This document shows positions 1 to 6,003 of a stretch of DNA of 9,746 bases, in pieces (the first letter of the stretch is position 1; each line of letters begins with the position of its first letter). The stretch is from Acidobacteriota bacterium (GTDB lineage Bacteria; Acidobacteriota; Vicinamibacteria; Vicinamibacterales; SCN-69-37). A program made the translations under genes and the position numbers. The stretch covers positions 1 through 9,746 of the forward strand of contig JAKALV010000114.1 of assembly GCA_021824055.1 (NCBI GenBank), given 5' to 3'. The notes beneath the pieces are model-generated. The model saw only the letters and a program-made list of their open reading frames with translations. It had not been told where the DNA came from and did not search any database.

Positions 1-248
1 GTGCTCGGTCCCGGGTTCGACAGGTTCAACGAGTAGTAGCGGCTGGTGCCGTCGCGGCGGGACGTGACCCAGCCGGCATCGGCCAGCGTCTTGAGCTGGC
101 GGCTGACCGTGGACTGCGGTAGCTGCACGACGGCGCACAGCTCCGACACGGTCAGCTCGTGCCCCTCCAACAGGAGGAGCATCCGGCACCGGGTCGGGTC
201 GGCCAAGGCCGAGAGCGAGTCGAGAAGCGGCAGGGTGGCTACAGTCAA
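1..248 (-). CDS. ArsR-family winged-helix transcriptional regulator (partial, C-terminus outside window)
   Basis: About 82 codons are visible, read leftward from a TTG start at 248-246 and running off the window at position 1. The translation has the ArsR/SmtB DNA-binding layout: an N-terminal LSALADPTRCRMLLLLE helix (about residues 11-27), then ELTVSELCAVVQLP, the recognition helix QSTVSRQLKTLADAGW (about 44-59) and a wing ending SRRDGTSRYY (about 62-71). The metal-sensing ELCVCDL box of SmtB/ArsR is not present; only one Cys (ELCAVV) lies there, so a metal sensor is not indicated. TTG is chosen because an in-frame TAG lies eight codons upstream and no ATG or GTG precedes the conserved domain. 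The Shine-Dalgarno is poor. The gene follows pstA on the same strand but has its own promoter and operator. Similar N-termini are known on ArsR proteins fused to a methyltransferase domain; whether that applies cannot be seen here. Confidence 0.88.
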   Translation of the reverse strand, partial: MTVATLPLLDSLSALADPTRCRMLLLLEGHELTVSELCAVVQLPQSTVSRQLKTLADAGWVTSRRDGTSRYYSLNLSNPGPS

Positions 249-264
249 TCCGTAAATCCGGATT
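247..264 (-). promoter_or_regulatory. Probable autoregulatory operator of the ArsR-family gene
   Basis: The 10-bp perfect palindrome AATCCGGATT lies at 255-264, and its half-site AATCCG occurs again as a direct repeat at 247-252. The site ends at the TTG start codon and overlaps the expected transcription start. Position and symmetry fit an ArsR-family dimer repressing its own promoter; binding is inferred. Confidence 0.55.
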
Positions 265-266
265 AA

Positions 267-296
267 AGACTACATGCTCGGCCGCTGCCCGGTCAA
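267..296 (-). promoter_or_regulatory. Candidate sigma70-type promoter for the ArsR-family gene
   Basis: On the minus strand TTGACC (-35, positions 291-296) is followed after 18 nt by TAGTCT (-10, positions 267-272). The -35 matches consensus at five of six bases; the -10 matches at only three. Transcription would start around 260, inside the palindromic operator, leaving a very short or nearly absent leader before the TTG start. Confidence 0.4.
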
Positions 297-315
297 CACC
301 TCTTTATAGGCCATA

Positions 316-335
316 GGCCGAGCTGAAGCTCGGCC
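316..335 (-). terminator. CTTCAG-loop hairpin after pstA, possible terminator
   Basis: A perfect inverted repeat (arms GGCCGAGCT and AGCTCGGCC) starts two nucleotides beyond the pstA stop codon. Allowing a physical loop, the minus strand folds as a 7-bp stem GGCCGAG/CTCGGCC around the hexaloop CTTCAG. No U-run follows, so it is not a classical Rho-independent terminator. It may stabilise the pstA 3' end or be one copy of a dispersed hairpin element, since a related hairpin with the same loop lies at 3203-3224. Confidence 0.6.
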
Positions 336-336
336 C

Positions 337-1191
337 CTAACTCCCCGTATGCATGCGCTCGAGTCGCCGGGTGGCGACGCGCGCCAGGAGCGAACAGAGG
401 AAGACGATCGTCACGAGCACCAGCGCGCCCGCCCAGGCCTGCCGATGCTGGTCGTCATACGGAGAGATGGCGTAGGTGTAGACCTGCACGGTGAGGGACG
501 CCATCGGCTTGGTCAGCGAGGTCGACCAGAACTGGTTATTGAGCGACGTGAACAGCAGCGGCGCCGTCTCGCCCGCGGTGCGCGCGAGCGCCAGGATCAC
601 GCCCGTGAGGATGCCCGGCAGCGCCGCCGGCAGGACGACGGTGAACATCGCCCTGCTGCGCGTGGCGCCGAGCGCGTAGGCGCCTTCGCGCAACGCCGTC
701 GGCACGAGCCGCAGCAATTCCTCGGTCGTGCGCGTGATGATCGGCAGCATCATCACGCCGAGCGCGGCGCCGCCGGCGAGCGCGCTGAAGTGCTTCACCG
801 GCAGGACCAGGACCGCGTACACAAATACGCCGATGACAATCGACGGCACGCCGTTCAGCGTGTCGGCGGCAAAGCGCACGAGGGACGCAAACCTGGTACC
901 GTGGAATTCCGACAGAAAGATGCCGGCCACGATGCCGATCGGCACGGCGAACAGCGCGCCCAGACCGACCATGGTCAACGACCCGAGAATGGCGTTCGCC
1001 ATCCCGCCGCCGGTCTCGCCCACGGGCGCCGGCATGTGCGTGAAGAACGCGAGATTGAGCGAGCCGAGGCCCTTGCCGATCACGAAGAACAGGATCATCG
1101 CCACGGGCACCAGCGCCGCGCACACCGCCACAACGGACAGTCCCACCATCACAGCCGACACGACGCGTCGGCGACGGTCACGGAATGTCAT
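337..1191 (-). CDS. pstA: Phosphate ABC transporter permease PstA
   Basis: This 284-residue protein is one of the two inner-membrane channel subunits of the PstSCAB high-affinity phosphate importer. It has a basic N-terminus (MTFRDRRRR) and a first membrane segment at about 11-37. The ABC-permease core includes the EAA cytoplasmic loop starting EGAYALGATRSRAMFTVVLP (about 169-188), which contacts the PstB ATPase, and the PstA-typical LARTAGETAPLLFT (about 202-215). The reading frame stays open far upstream inside pstC, but the ATG at 1191 is chosen for three reasons: it overlaps the pstC stop as ATGA, it has a strong AGGAGG seven bases upstream, and it gives the normal family length. Translation is therefore probably coupled to pstC. 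It is the last gene of the pstSCA block, and a GC hairpin follows the TAG directly. Confidence 0.96.
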   Translation of the reverse strand: MTFRDRRRRVVSAVMVGLSVVAVCAALVPVAMILFFVIGKGLGSLNLAFFTHMPAPVGETGGGMANAILGSLTMVGLGALFAVPIGIVAGIFLSEFHGTRFASLVRFAADTLNGVPSIVIGVFVYAVLVLPVKHFSALAGGAALGVMMLPIITRTTEELLRLVPTALREGAYALGATRSRAMFTVVLPAALPGILTGVILALARTAGETAPLLFTSLNNQFWSTSLTKPMASLTVQVYTYAISPYDDQHRQAWAGALVLVTIVFLCSLLARVATRRLERMHTGS

Positions 1192-2111
1192 GCGGCCTCC
1201 TCGACCGGCACGGCGCGAGAGGCTTTCGGCTTGCGCTCGCGGTTCATCCGCCACAGCAGCAGTCGCGATCCGAAGTTGACGAGCAGCGTGATGGCGAACA
1301 GCACCAGGCCGATTTCGAACAGCGCGCCGAAGTGCAGGGCGTCGGCGGCCTCGCTGAACTCGTTGGCGATGACGGCGGCCATGGTGTACTGCGGCGCGAA
1401 CAGCGACCACTTGGCCTGCGGGTTGTTCCCAATCACCATGGTGACGGCCATCGTCTCACCCAGCGCGCGGCCGAAACCAAGCATGACGGCGCCGACGATC
1501 CCCGTGCGCGCGTAGCTCAGGGTGACACGGGTGGCTTCCCAGCGCGTGGCCCCGAGCGCGTAGGCCGCTTCGCGCTGCGACGTGGGGACGGACTTCAACA
1601 CTTCGCGCGCGACCGACGAGGTGAACGGCACGATCATGATGGCGAGGATCAGCGCGGCGGAGAGCATGCTGACGCCGACGGGCGGCCCGCTGAAGAGCGG
1701 CAGCGCGCGCACCCAGCCGGGCAGCCCCACCTGAAACTCGCGAACGGCCGGCACGAGGACGAAGATGCCCCAGAGGCCGTACACGATCGAAGGAATTGCG
1801 GCCAGCAGCTCGGTTAAAAATACGAGCGGCGCGCGAAGCGCCATCGGACACCAGTCGGACAAGAACACGGCGATCCCGATCGCGACGGGCGTCGCGAGCA
1901 GCAGGGCGAGGATCGACGAATACAACGTGCCCCAGATGAACGGGCCGGCGCCGAACTCGCCGGAGACCGGATCCCACGTCGAGGTCTGCCAGAACTTCCA
2001 TCCGGACGCATGAATCGACGGCGCCGCCCCGTCCCACAGGACGTAGGCGACGCCGACGACGATGAGCACGATCACCGACGCGAGCGCGCCGGTGGTGAGA
2101 CGGAACTTCAC
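1188..2111 (-). CDS. pstC: Phosphate ABC transporter permease PstC
   Basis: This 307-residue inner-membrane protein is the partner channel subunit of PstA. A first membrane helix is visible at about 8-26, followed by a periplasmic stretch (WKFWQTSTWDPVSGEFGAGP, about 38-57). Next comes the binding-protein-dependent transport core with ELLAAIPSIVYGLWGIFVLVP (starting about 101), a VPFTSSVAREVLKSVP segment, and the EAA loop starting EAAYALGATRWEATRVTLSY (about 181-200). This is followed by GRALGETMAVTMVIGN (about 214-229), which is typical of PstC. The start is GTG at 2111-2109, overlapping the pstS TGA as GTGA; the Shine-Dalgarno there is weak, so coupling to pstS translation is likely. The stop overlaps the pstA ATG. 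The C-terminal tail (about 285-307) is charged and cytoplasmic. Confidence 0.96.
   Translation of the reverse strand: MKFRLTTGALASVIVLIVVGVAYVLWDGAAPSIHASGWKFWQTSTWDPVSGEFGAGPFIWGTLYSSILALLLATPVAIGIAVFLSDWCPMALRAPLVFLTELLAAIPSIVYGLWGIFVLVPAVREFQVGLPGWVRALPLFSGPPVGVSMLSAALILAIMIVPFTSSVAREVLKSVPTSQREAAYALGATRWEATRVTLSYARTGIVGAVMLGFGRALGETMAVTMVIGNNPQAKWSLFAPQYTMAAVIANEFSEAADALHFGALFEIGLVLFAITLLVNFGSRLLLWRMNRERKPKASRAVPVEEAA
1196..1201 (-). promoter_or_regulatory. Ribosome binding site deciding the pstA start
   Basis: AGGAGG on the minus strand, inside the last codons of pstC, four nucleotides before the ATG at 1191. It supports the ATGA-overlap start over the much longer upstream reading frame. 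Confidence 0.75.
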
Positions 2112-3145
2112 TGGACTTTGATCTTCTTCAGCGCGGCCATTTCCATCTGCACGACGTTGGCCGGAAGGGGCGCGTATCCGAGGTCCTTCGTGTACTTCTG
2201 GCCCTCGGTCAGCATCCAGGTCATGAACTCGTTGAACGTGCGCGCCGTGGCCTTGTCCTTCGGGTTCTCATAGAGCAGCAGCCAGGTGAACGACGAGATC
2301 GGATACACGCCCGTGCCCGGCGCGTTCGTGATCGACACGCGGAAGTCGGCGGGCATTTTCGCCGCCGCCCCGGCGGCCGCGGCCGTGACCGAATCGAGCG
2401 ACGCATTCACGAACTCGCCGGCCATGTTCTGCACGGGCCCGTAGGAGATCTTGGTCTGCAGCGCGTAGATCAGCTCGACGTACCCGATCGCGCCGGGCGT
2501 CTGCTTCACGATGCCGGCCACGCCCTCGTTGCCCTTGCCGCCGAGGCCCACCGGCCAGTTCACGGACGTGCTGACGCCGACCTTCTGCTTCCACTCGGGT
2601 GCGACCTTGGCGAGGTAATCGCACCAGATGTAGGTCGTGCCGCTGCCGTCCGACCGATGCACCACCGTGATCTCATCGCCCGGCAGTTTGACGCCCGGGT
2701 TGACCTTGGCGATCGCCGGATCGTTCCACTTCGTCACCTTGCCGATGAAGATGTCGGCCAGCAGCGGGCCCGTGAACTTGAGCTGGCTGACGCCGTTGAC
2801 GTTGAACACCGGCACCACGCCGCCGAGGACCGTCGGAAAGTGCATCAGCTTGCCCGGCGCCGCCAGGAGCTGGTCGTTGGTCATCGGGCCGTCGCTGGCG
2901 CCGAAGAACACCGTATTCGAGGAGATCTGCTTGATGCCGCCGCCCGAACCGATCGGCTGGTAGTTGACCTCGATGTTCGGGTGCAGCTTGTTGTACTCGC
3001 TGAACCACTTCGAATAGATCGGGGCCGGGAACGTCGCGCCCGCGCCCGTGATCTGGACCTTCTGTGCCGCGACGCCGGCGCCGAGCGCCAACACGCCCGC
3101 CGCGACCATCGCCATCTGCCACCGCGTGAAGCTCTTGAATGTCAT
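2108..3145 (-). CDS. pstS: Periplasmic phosphate-binding protein PstS
   Basis: This 345-residue substrate-binding protein delivers inorganic phosphate to the PstCA channel. A Sec signal peptide covers about residues 1-28 (Arg/Lys-containing start, hydrophobic MVAAGVLALGAGVAA core). The mature protein aligns throughout with the E. coli-type PstS. It has GAGATFPAPIYSKW (34-47), the SGGGIKQ loop (67-73), FGASDGP (81-87), GGVVPVFN and DIFIGKVTKWNDPAIAKVNPG. The phosphate-binding RSDGSGT (164-170) supplies the Arg, Asp, Ser and Thr ligands, and NWPVGLGGKGNEGVA (196-210) follows. The ATG at 3145 has AGGAG at 3153-3157. It lies 87 bp downstream of the porin stop, with a hairpin between, so it may be read through from the porin promoter or from a weak promoter of its own that I cannot define. 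Its TGA overlaps the pstC GTG. Confidence 0.97.
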   Translation of the reverse strand: MTFKSFTRWQMAMVAAGVLALGAGVAAQKVQITGAGATFPAPIYSKWFSEYNKLHPNIEVNYQPIGSGGGIKQISSNTVFFGASDGPMTNDQLLAAPGKLMHFPTVLGGVVPVFNVNGVSQLKFTGPLLADIFIGKVTKWNDPAIAKVNPGVKLPGDEITVVHRSDGSGTTYIWCDYLAKVAPEWKQKVGVSTSVNWPVGLGGKGNEGVAGIVKQTPGAIGYVELIYALQTKISYGPVQNMAGEFVNASLDSVTAAAAGAAAKMPADFRVSITNAPGTGVYPISSFTWLLLYENPKDKATARTFNEFMTWMLTEGQKYTKDLGYAPLPANVVQMEMAALKKIKVQ

Positions 3146-3202
3146 CTCTGTGCTCCTGATCTGTTGTGTTGTACTGCGTCGTCTTGCCGTGTCGTCATGG
3201 AG

Positions 3203-3224
3203 CCCCGGGCCTTCAGGCCCGGGG
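3203..3224 (-). repeat. CTTCAG/CTGAAG-loop GC hairpin between porin and pstS
   Basis: Arms CCCCGGGCCT (3203-3212) and AGGCCCGGGG (3215-3224) form a perfect 10-bp inverted repeat with a two-base centre. With a realistic loop this is an 8-bp all-GC stem around CTTCAG on the plus strand (CTGAAG on the minus). It starts eight bases after the porin stop codon and has no U-run. It could attenuate transcription into pstS, protect the porin mRNA end, or be a dispersed hairpin repeat related to the one at 316-335. Confidence 0.65.
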
Positions 3225-3232
3225 ACGCCGTT

Positions 3233-4348
3233 CTAAAAGTTAATCAGCCCGTGCAACGCAATCCGCTGCTGCTTGTCCTGCGACGTCGTGAAGTTCGCGA
3301 ACGTCACCTGCTCATAGTCGAGCAGCAATGCCGCCGTCGCCCCGCCACCCGGATGCGGGAACCAGTAGGCCAGGCCCGCGATGGCCCGGTTGCGGCGCGC
3401 ATTGGCCGACGTCTTGTTCGGGCGGAAGGAGTCGTAGCGGACCAGCCCTTCCAGGCCGTTGCCCTTCTGGTGAAAGAACGGCGTCACGTAGAACGACCAG
3501 CCGTCGGCCTCGGTCTTGGACGTGGTGGGCAGCGTCTGGTCCGCCGTGCGCAGGTAATCGAACGCCGCGTTGAAGCGCGTGTGCTCGAACGTCGCCTGCG
3601 CGATGAGCTTGGTCGACGGCGCGTCTTTCACGATGTGGTTGGTGTTGTAGAACGCCGTCAGCCGCAGGCCGCGGGCCGTCATGGAGCCGGTCGCCATCGG
3701 GCGGATCGAGCCGCGGATCTGAAACGACTTCTGGTTGTTGGCCTCGGCCTTCGCGTAGCCCTCGCCGTTGAAGTACCCCACCTGGATGTCGCCGTAGTTG
3801 CTCGGCAGGTTGGTGTGGAAGCCCACGCCGGCGTCCGACGAACCCACGCCGCCGTCGCGCTCGGCAAACACCGAGCCCTGAAAGCGATAGCGGTAGATGC
3901 CTTCATCGTAGTCAATGAACGGCGTCTGCTGGATGCCCAGGCGGAGGTACGTCTGCTTCCAGTTGCCGGTCACGTCGTCGAGGTTGATCTGCGCGAAGCC
4001 GTACTTGAGCCGGTAGTTGAGGCTGCCGCCGAGGCTGCTGCCCGAGCCCGTCTCCCGCGCGATGTCCTCGGTGATGCGGAAGCTCACCAGGTGTGAGATG
4101 TTGCCCGTCACGTTGATATACGTGCGGCTCACGTTGAACGCGCTCGGTGAAATCAGGTTACCGGCCGCGTCCTTGGCCTTGGGCGCCTTGGTATAGGTGT
4201 AGTCGTACAGGACAACCGCGCCGACCTTGATGGATTGCGTGTCGTCGGGCGGCGTGTGGGCGGCGGCGGGCGTCACCTGCGCGCCGGCCAGGGCGGGCAC
4301 CGCCAGAAGGATCATTGCCGTCATCAACCGTTGGGTCGTTCGAATCAC
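3233..4348 (-). CDS. Outer-membrane porin, phosphate-selective porin O/P type
   Basis: A 371-residue predicted beta-barrel outer-membrane protein. It begins with a Sec signal peptide (MIRTTQRLMTAMILLAVPALAGAQ in parts, about residues 1-24). After it come alternating polar/aromatic strands and motifs usual in the OprO/OprP-like family: FNVSRTYINVTGN, RLKYGFAQINLDDVTGNW, LRLGIQQTPFIDYDEGIYRYR and DIQVGYFNGEGYAKAEANNQ. The protein ends in Phe (LHGLINF), the outer-membrane assembly signature. The start is GTG at 4348-4346, supported by AAGGAG at 4355-4360 with six bases between. Its position just before pstS and beside a likely Pho box suggests phosphate uptake across the outer membrane. Family members differ in substrate (phosphate, polyphosphate, other anions), so specificity is inferred from context. 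Confidence 0.88.
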   Translation of the reverse strand: MIRTTQRLMTAMILLAVPALAGAQVTPAAAHTPPDDTQSIKVGAVVLYDYTYTKAPKAKDAAGNLISPSAFNVSRTYINVTGNISHLVSFRITEDIARETGSGSSLGGSLNYRLKYGFAQINLDDVTGNWKQTYLRLGIQQTPFIDYDEGIYRYRFQGSVFAERDGGVGSSDAGVGFHTNLPSNYGDIQVGYFNGEGYAKAEANNQKSFQIRGSIRPMATGSMTARGLRLTAFYNTNHIVKDAPSTKLIAQATFEHTRFNAAFDYLRTADQTLPTTSKTEADGWSFYVTPFFHQKGNGLEGLVRYDSFRPNKTSANARRNRAIAGLAYWFPHPGGGATAALLLDYEQVTFANFTTSQDKQQRIALHGLINF

Positions 4349-4354
4349 ACCAGT

Positions 4355-4360
4355 CTCCTT
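4355..4360 (-). promoter_or_regulatory. Ribosome binding site deciding the porin GTG start
   Basis: AAGGAG on the minus strand, six nucleotides before the GTG at 4348. This supports a GTG start and the complete signal peptide. Confidence 0.7.
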
Positions 4361-4436
4361 GTCTCTCTGTGCTGCTCTCTACGTTCTGCAGGCTGGAGTG
4401 AGCGTAAGGACCGCATGTTTCGGCGGGGCATCGTAC

Positions 4437-4454
4437 GTGTTACACCGCTGTTAA
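4437..4454. promoter_or_regulatory. Candidate Pho box shared by the divergent porin-pstSCA and pstB-phoU units
   Basis: The plus strand reads GTGTTAC-ACCG-CTGTTAA, two heptamers exactly 11 bp apart. This is the spacing of PhoB/PhoP direct repeats (7 bp, 4 bp, 7 bp; CTGTCAT in enterics). Read on the minus strand it gives TTAACA, five bases, then GTAACA, close to the TTAACA repeats bound by PhoP in Firmicutes. It lies almost in the middle of the 186-bp divergent gap, 80 nt from the pstB start and 88 nt from the porin start. Only four and five of seven bases match the enteric half-site, and no convincing -10 element is visible on either side. Confidence 0.5.
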
Positions 4455-4534
4455 TTATCCGGCACTTCCGCGCCCGGAGACCAAGATGAAGAATTTACAC
4501 ATGCGAAACCCGGGGCGAGGCGCCGCCCGATACA

Positions 4535-5296
4535 GTGGCGGGGACTGTGAAGATTTCCGTCGAGCACCTGAACTTCTTCTACGGCGCCAAACGCGCGCTG
4601 ACCGACATCTCGATGGAGATGCGCGCCAATACCGTGACGGCGTTCATCGGTCCGTCGGGCTGCGGCAAGAGCACGTTTCTCCGCACGCTCAACCGCATGA
4701 ACGACATCATCCCCGGCACGCGCGTCGAGGGCAGCGTCAGGATCGACGGCCAGGATCTCTACGCGCCCGGCACGGACGCGGTGCTCCTGCGGCGCAAGGT
4801 CGGCATGGTGTTCCAGAAGTCCAACCCCTTCCCGAAGTCGATCTTCGAGAACGTGGCGTACGGACTGCGCATCAACGGGATGGCGAAGGGCCGGGAACTG
4901 GCGGCGCAGGTGGAAGCGAGCCTGAAGTCCGCCGCGCTGTGGGATGAAGTGAAAGACCGCTTGCACGAACCCGCGATGGCGCTCTCGGGCGGCCAGCAGC
5001 AGCGGCTGTGCATCGCGCGCGCGCTGGCGGTGCGCCCGGAAGTACTGCTGATGGACGAGCCGGCCTCGGCGCTCGATCCGATGGCGACGCAGCGCATCGA
5101 AGAGCTGATCTACGTCCTGAAGAAGGACTACACGATCGTGATCGTCACGCATAACATGCAGCAGGCGGCGCGCGTATCCGACACGACGGCGTTCTTCTGG
5201 CTGGGCAAGATGGTCGAACACGGCCCGACCCCGTCCATGTTCACCAGTCCCGCGGAGAAACTCACCGAGGACTACATTACCGGCCGGTTCGGCTGA
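4535..5296 (+). CDS. pstB: Phosphate import ATP-binding protein PstB
   Basis: A 253-residue ABC ATPase that powers the PstCA channel from the cytoplasmic face. In order it has an A-loop region (LNFFYG, 12-17), Walker A GPSGCGKST (39-47), the Q-loop MVFQKSNPFPKS (91-102) typical of PstB, the signature SGGQQQR (151-157), Walker B LLMDEP (171-176), the D-loop SALD (178-181) and the switch His in VTHNMQQ (His206). The C-terminal GKMVEHGPT and TEDYITGRFG are also usual PstB features. The GTG at 4535 is the first start after an in-frame stop at 4487; GTG at 4547 is an alternative. Both have weak Shine-Dalgarno sequences. Unusually, it is not joined to pstSCA but transcribed divergently, followed by phoU after 11 nt. 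Confidence 0.96.
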   Translation: MAGTVKISVEHLNFFYGAKRALTDISMEMRANTVTAFIGPSGCGKSTFLRTLNRMNDIIPGTRVEGSVRIDGQDLYAPGTDAVLLRRKVGMVFQKSNPFPKSIFENVAYGLRINGMAKGRELAAQVEASLKSAALWDEVKDRLHEPAMALSGGQQQRLCIARALAVRPEVLLMDEPASALDPMATQRIEELIYVLKKDYTIVIVTHNMQQAARVSDTTAFFWLGKMVEHGPTPSMFTSPAEKLTEDYITGRFG

Positions 5297-5307
5297 GCGA
5301 GACCCCC

Positions 5308-5982
5308 ATGACCACGGACCCGCACGTTCCGCATTTTCAGGAAGAACTCGATCAGCTCAAGACCCGCCTGCTCACGATGGGCGGCCTCGCGGAGGATCGC
5401 GTCCGCATCGCCGTGCTCGCGCTGGTGGAGGGCGACCACGCCGCCGTGGAGCGGGTGCTCACGGGCGACGAAGCCATCAACCAGCTCCATATCGAGATCG
5501 ACGACCGCTGCGTCAAGCTGCTGGCGCTGCATCAGCCGATGGCGGTGGACCTGCGCGCGATCGTCTCGGCCGTGAAGATCAACAGCGACCTCGAGCGCGT
5601 GGGCGACCTGGCGGTCAACATCGCCGAGGCGGCATCACGCTACTTCACGCATCCGCCGGTGAAACCGCTCATCGATATTCCGCGGATGGCGCTCATCGCG
5701 CAGGAGATGCTGCACGATGCGCTCGACGCCTACGTCCGGCGCGATGTGTCAACGGCGAGCGGGGTGCTCGATCGCGACGACGAGCTCGACGCGCTGAAGA
5801 CGCTGGTCTTCAAGGAACTGCTGGGCTACATGCAGCGCGACAAGGCCACGGTCGCGGCGTCCCTGGACCTGATCCTCATCTCGCGCCACCTGGAGCGCAT
5901 CGGCGACCACGCCACGAATATCGCCGAGGACGTGATCTTCATGGTGTCGGCGCGCGACGTGCGCCACAAGCTCGAGGAATAG
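5308..5982 (+). CDS. phoU: Phosphate signalling protein PhoU
   Basis: A 224-residue all-helical cytoplasmic regulator that, in characterised bacteria, couples the Pst transporter to the PhoR/PhoB two-component system and limits phosphate uptake. The two PhoU repeats are clear. The first (about 12-115) has NSDLERVGDLAVNIAE (92-107), and the second (about 120-220) has SRHLERIGDHATNIAEDVI (192-210). Both carry the ExxxD metal-binding motif (Glu96/Asp100 and Glu196/Asp200). The length is normal for the family. The ATG at 5308 is 11 nt after pstB, so the two form an operon. The Shine-Dalgarno is weak (GAG in the short spacer), which suggests translational coupling. It converges on the redoxin gene after 21 nt. 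Confidence 0.96.
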   Translation: MTTDPHVPHFQEELDQLKTRLLTMGGLAEDRVRIAVLALVEGDHAAVERVLTGDEAINQLHIEIDDRCVKLLALHQPMAVDLRAIVSAVKINSDLERVGDLAVNIAEAASRYFTHPPVKPLIDIPRMALIAQEMLHDALDAYVRRDVSTASGVLDRDDELDALKTLVFKELLGYMQRDKATVAASLDLILISRHLERIGDHATNIAEDVIFMVSARDVRHKLEE

Positions 5983-5986
5983 CGGC

Positions 5987-5999
5987 GGCCCGCCGGGCC
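5987..5999. terminator. Short GC hairpin between convergent phoU and redoxin genes
   Basis: GGCCC (5987-5991) pairs with GGGCC (5995-5999) around GCC, in the 21-bp gap between the two convergent stop codons. On the plus strand it is followed by a pyrimidine-rich stretch (CCCTTCTTCTTCC) within the redoxin 3' end. The stem is short, so its role as a bidirectional terminator is tentative. Confidence 0.4.
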
Positions 6000-6003
6000 C
6001 GCG

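Noticed and set aside
301..320. Direct repeat ATAGGCC ATAGGCC beside the pstA hairpin
   Set aside because: Only two 7-bp copies, with no link to a known element; likely chance or part of the hairpin's flank.
1192..1410. Open extension of the pstA frame upstream of its ATG
   Set aside because: It lies wholly within pstC, is Arg/His-rich and unlike any PstA N-terminus, and the ATGA overlap with AGGAGG gives a far better start.
349..1515. Plus-strand open frame of 388 codons across pstA and pstC
   Set aside because: Composition is dominated by Arg, His, Gln and Asp without recognisable domains, and it mirrors well-supported permease genes.
3158..3199. Possible Pho box or promoter directly before pstS (TGTTGTGTTG and two GTCGTC copies)
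   Set aside because: The repeats have 5-bp and 13-bp spacing instead of 11, and no -10 element follows, so I cannot support a separate pstS promoter.
2657..4096. Long plus-strand open frame (479 codons) across pstS and the porin
   Set aside because: It is antisense to two clearly recognised genes, Arg/His/Val-rich, and explained by high GC keeping the complementary frame open.
4451..5221. Minus-strand open frame of 256 codons opposite pstB
   Set aside because: It is the antisense shadow of a gene with all ABC ATPase motifs intact.
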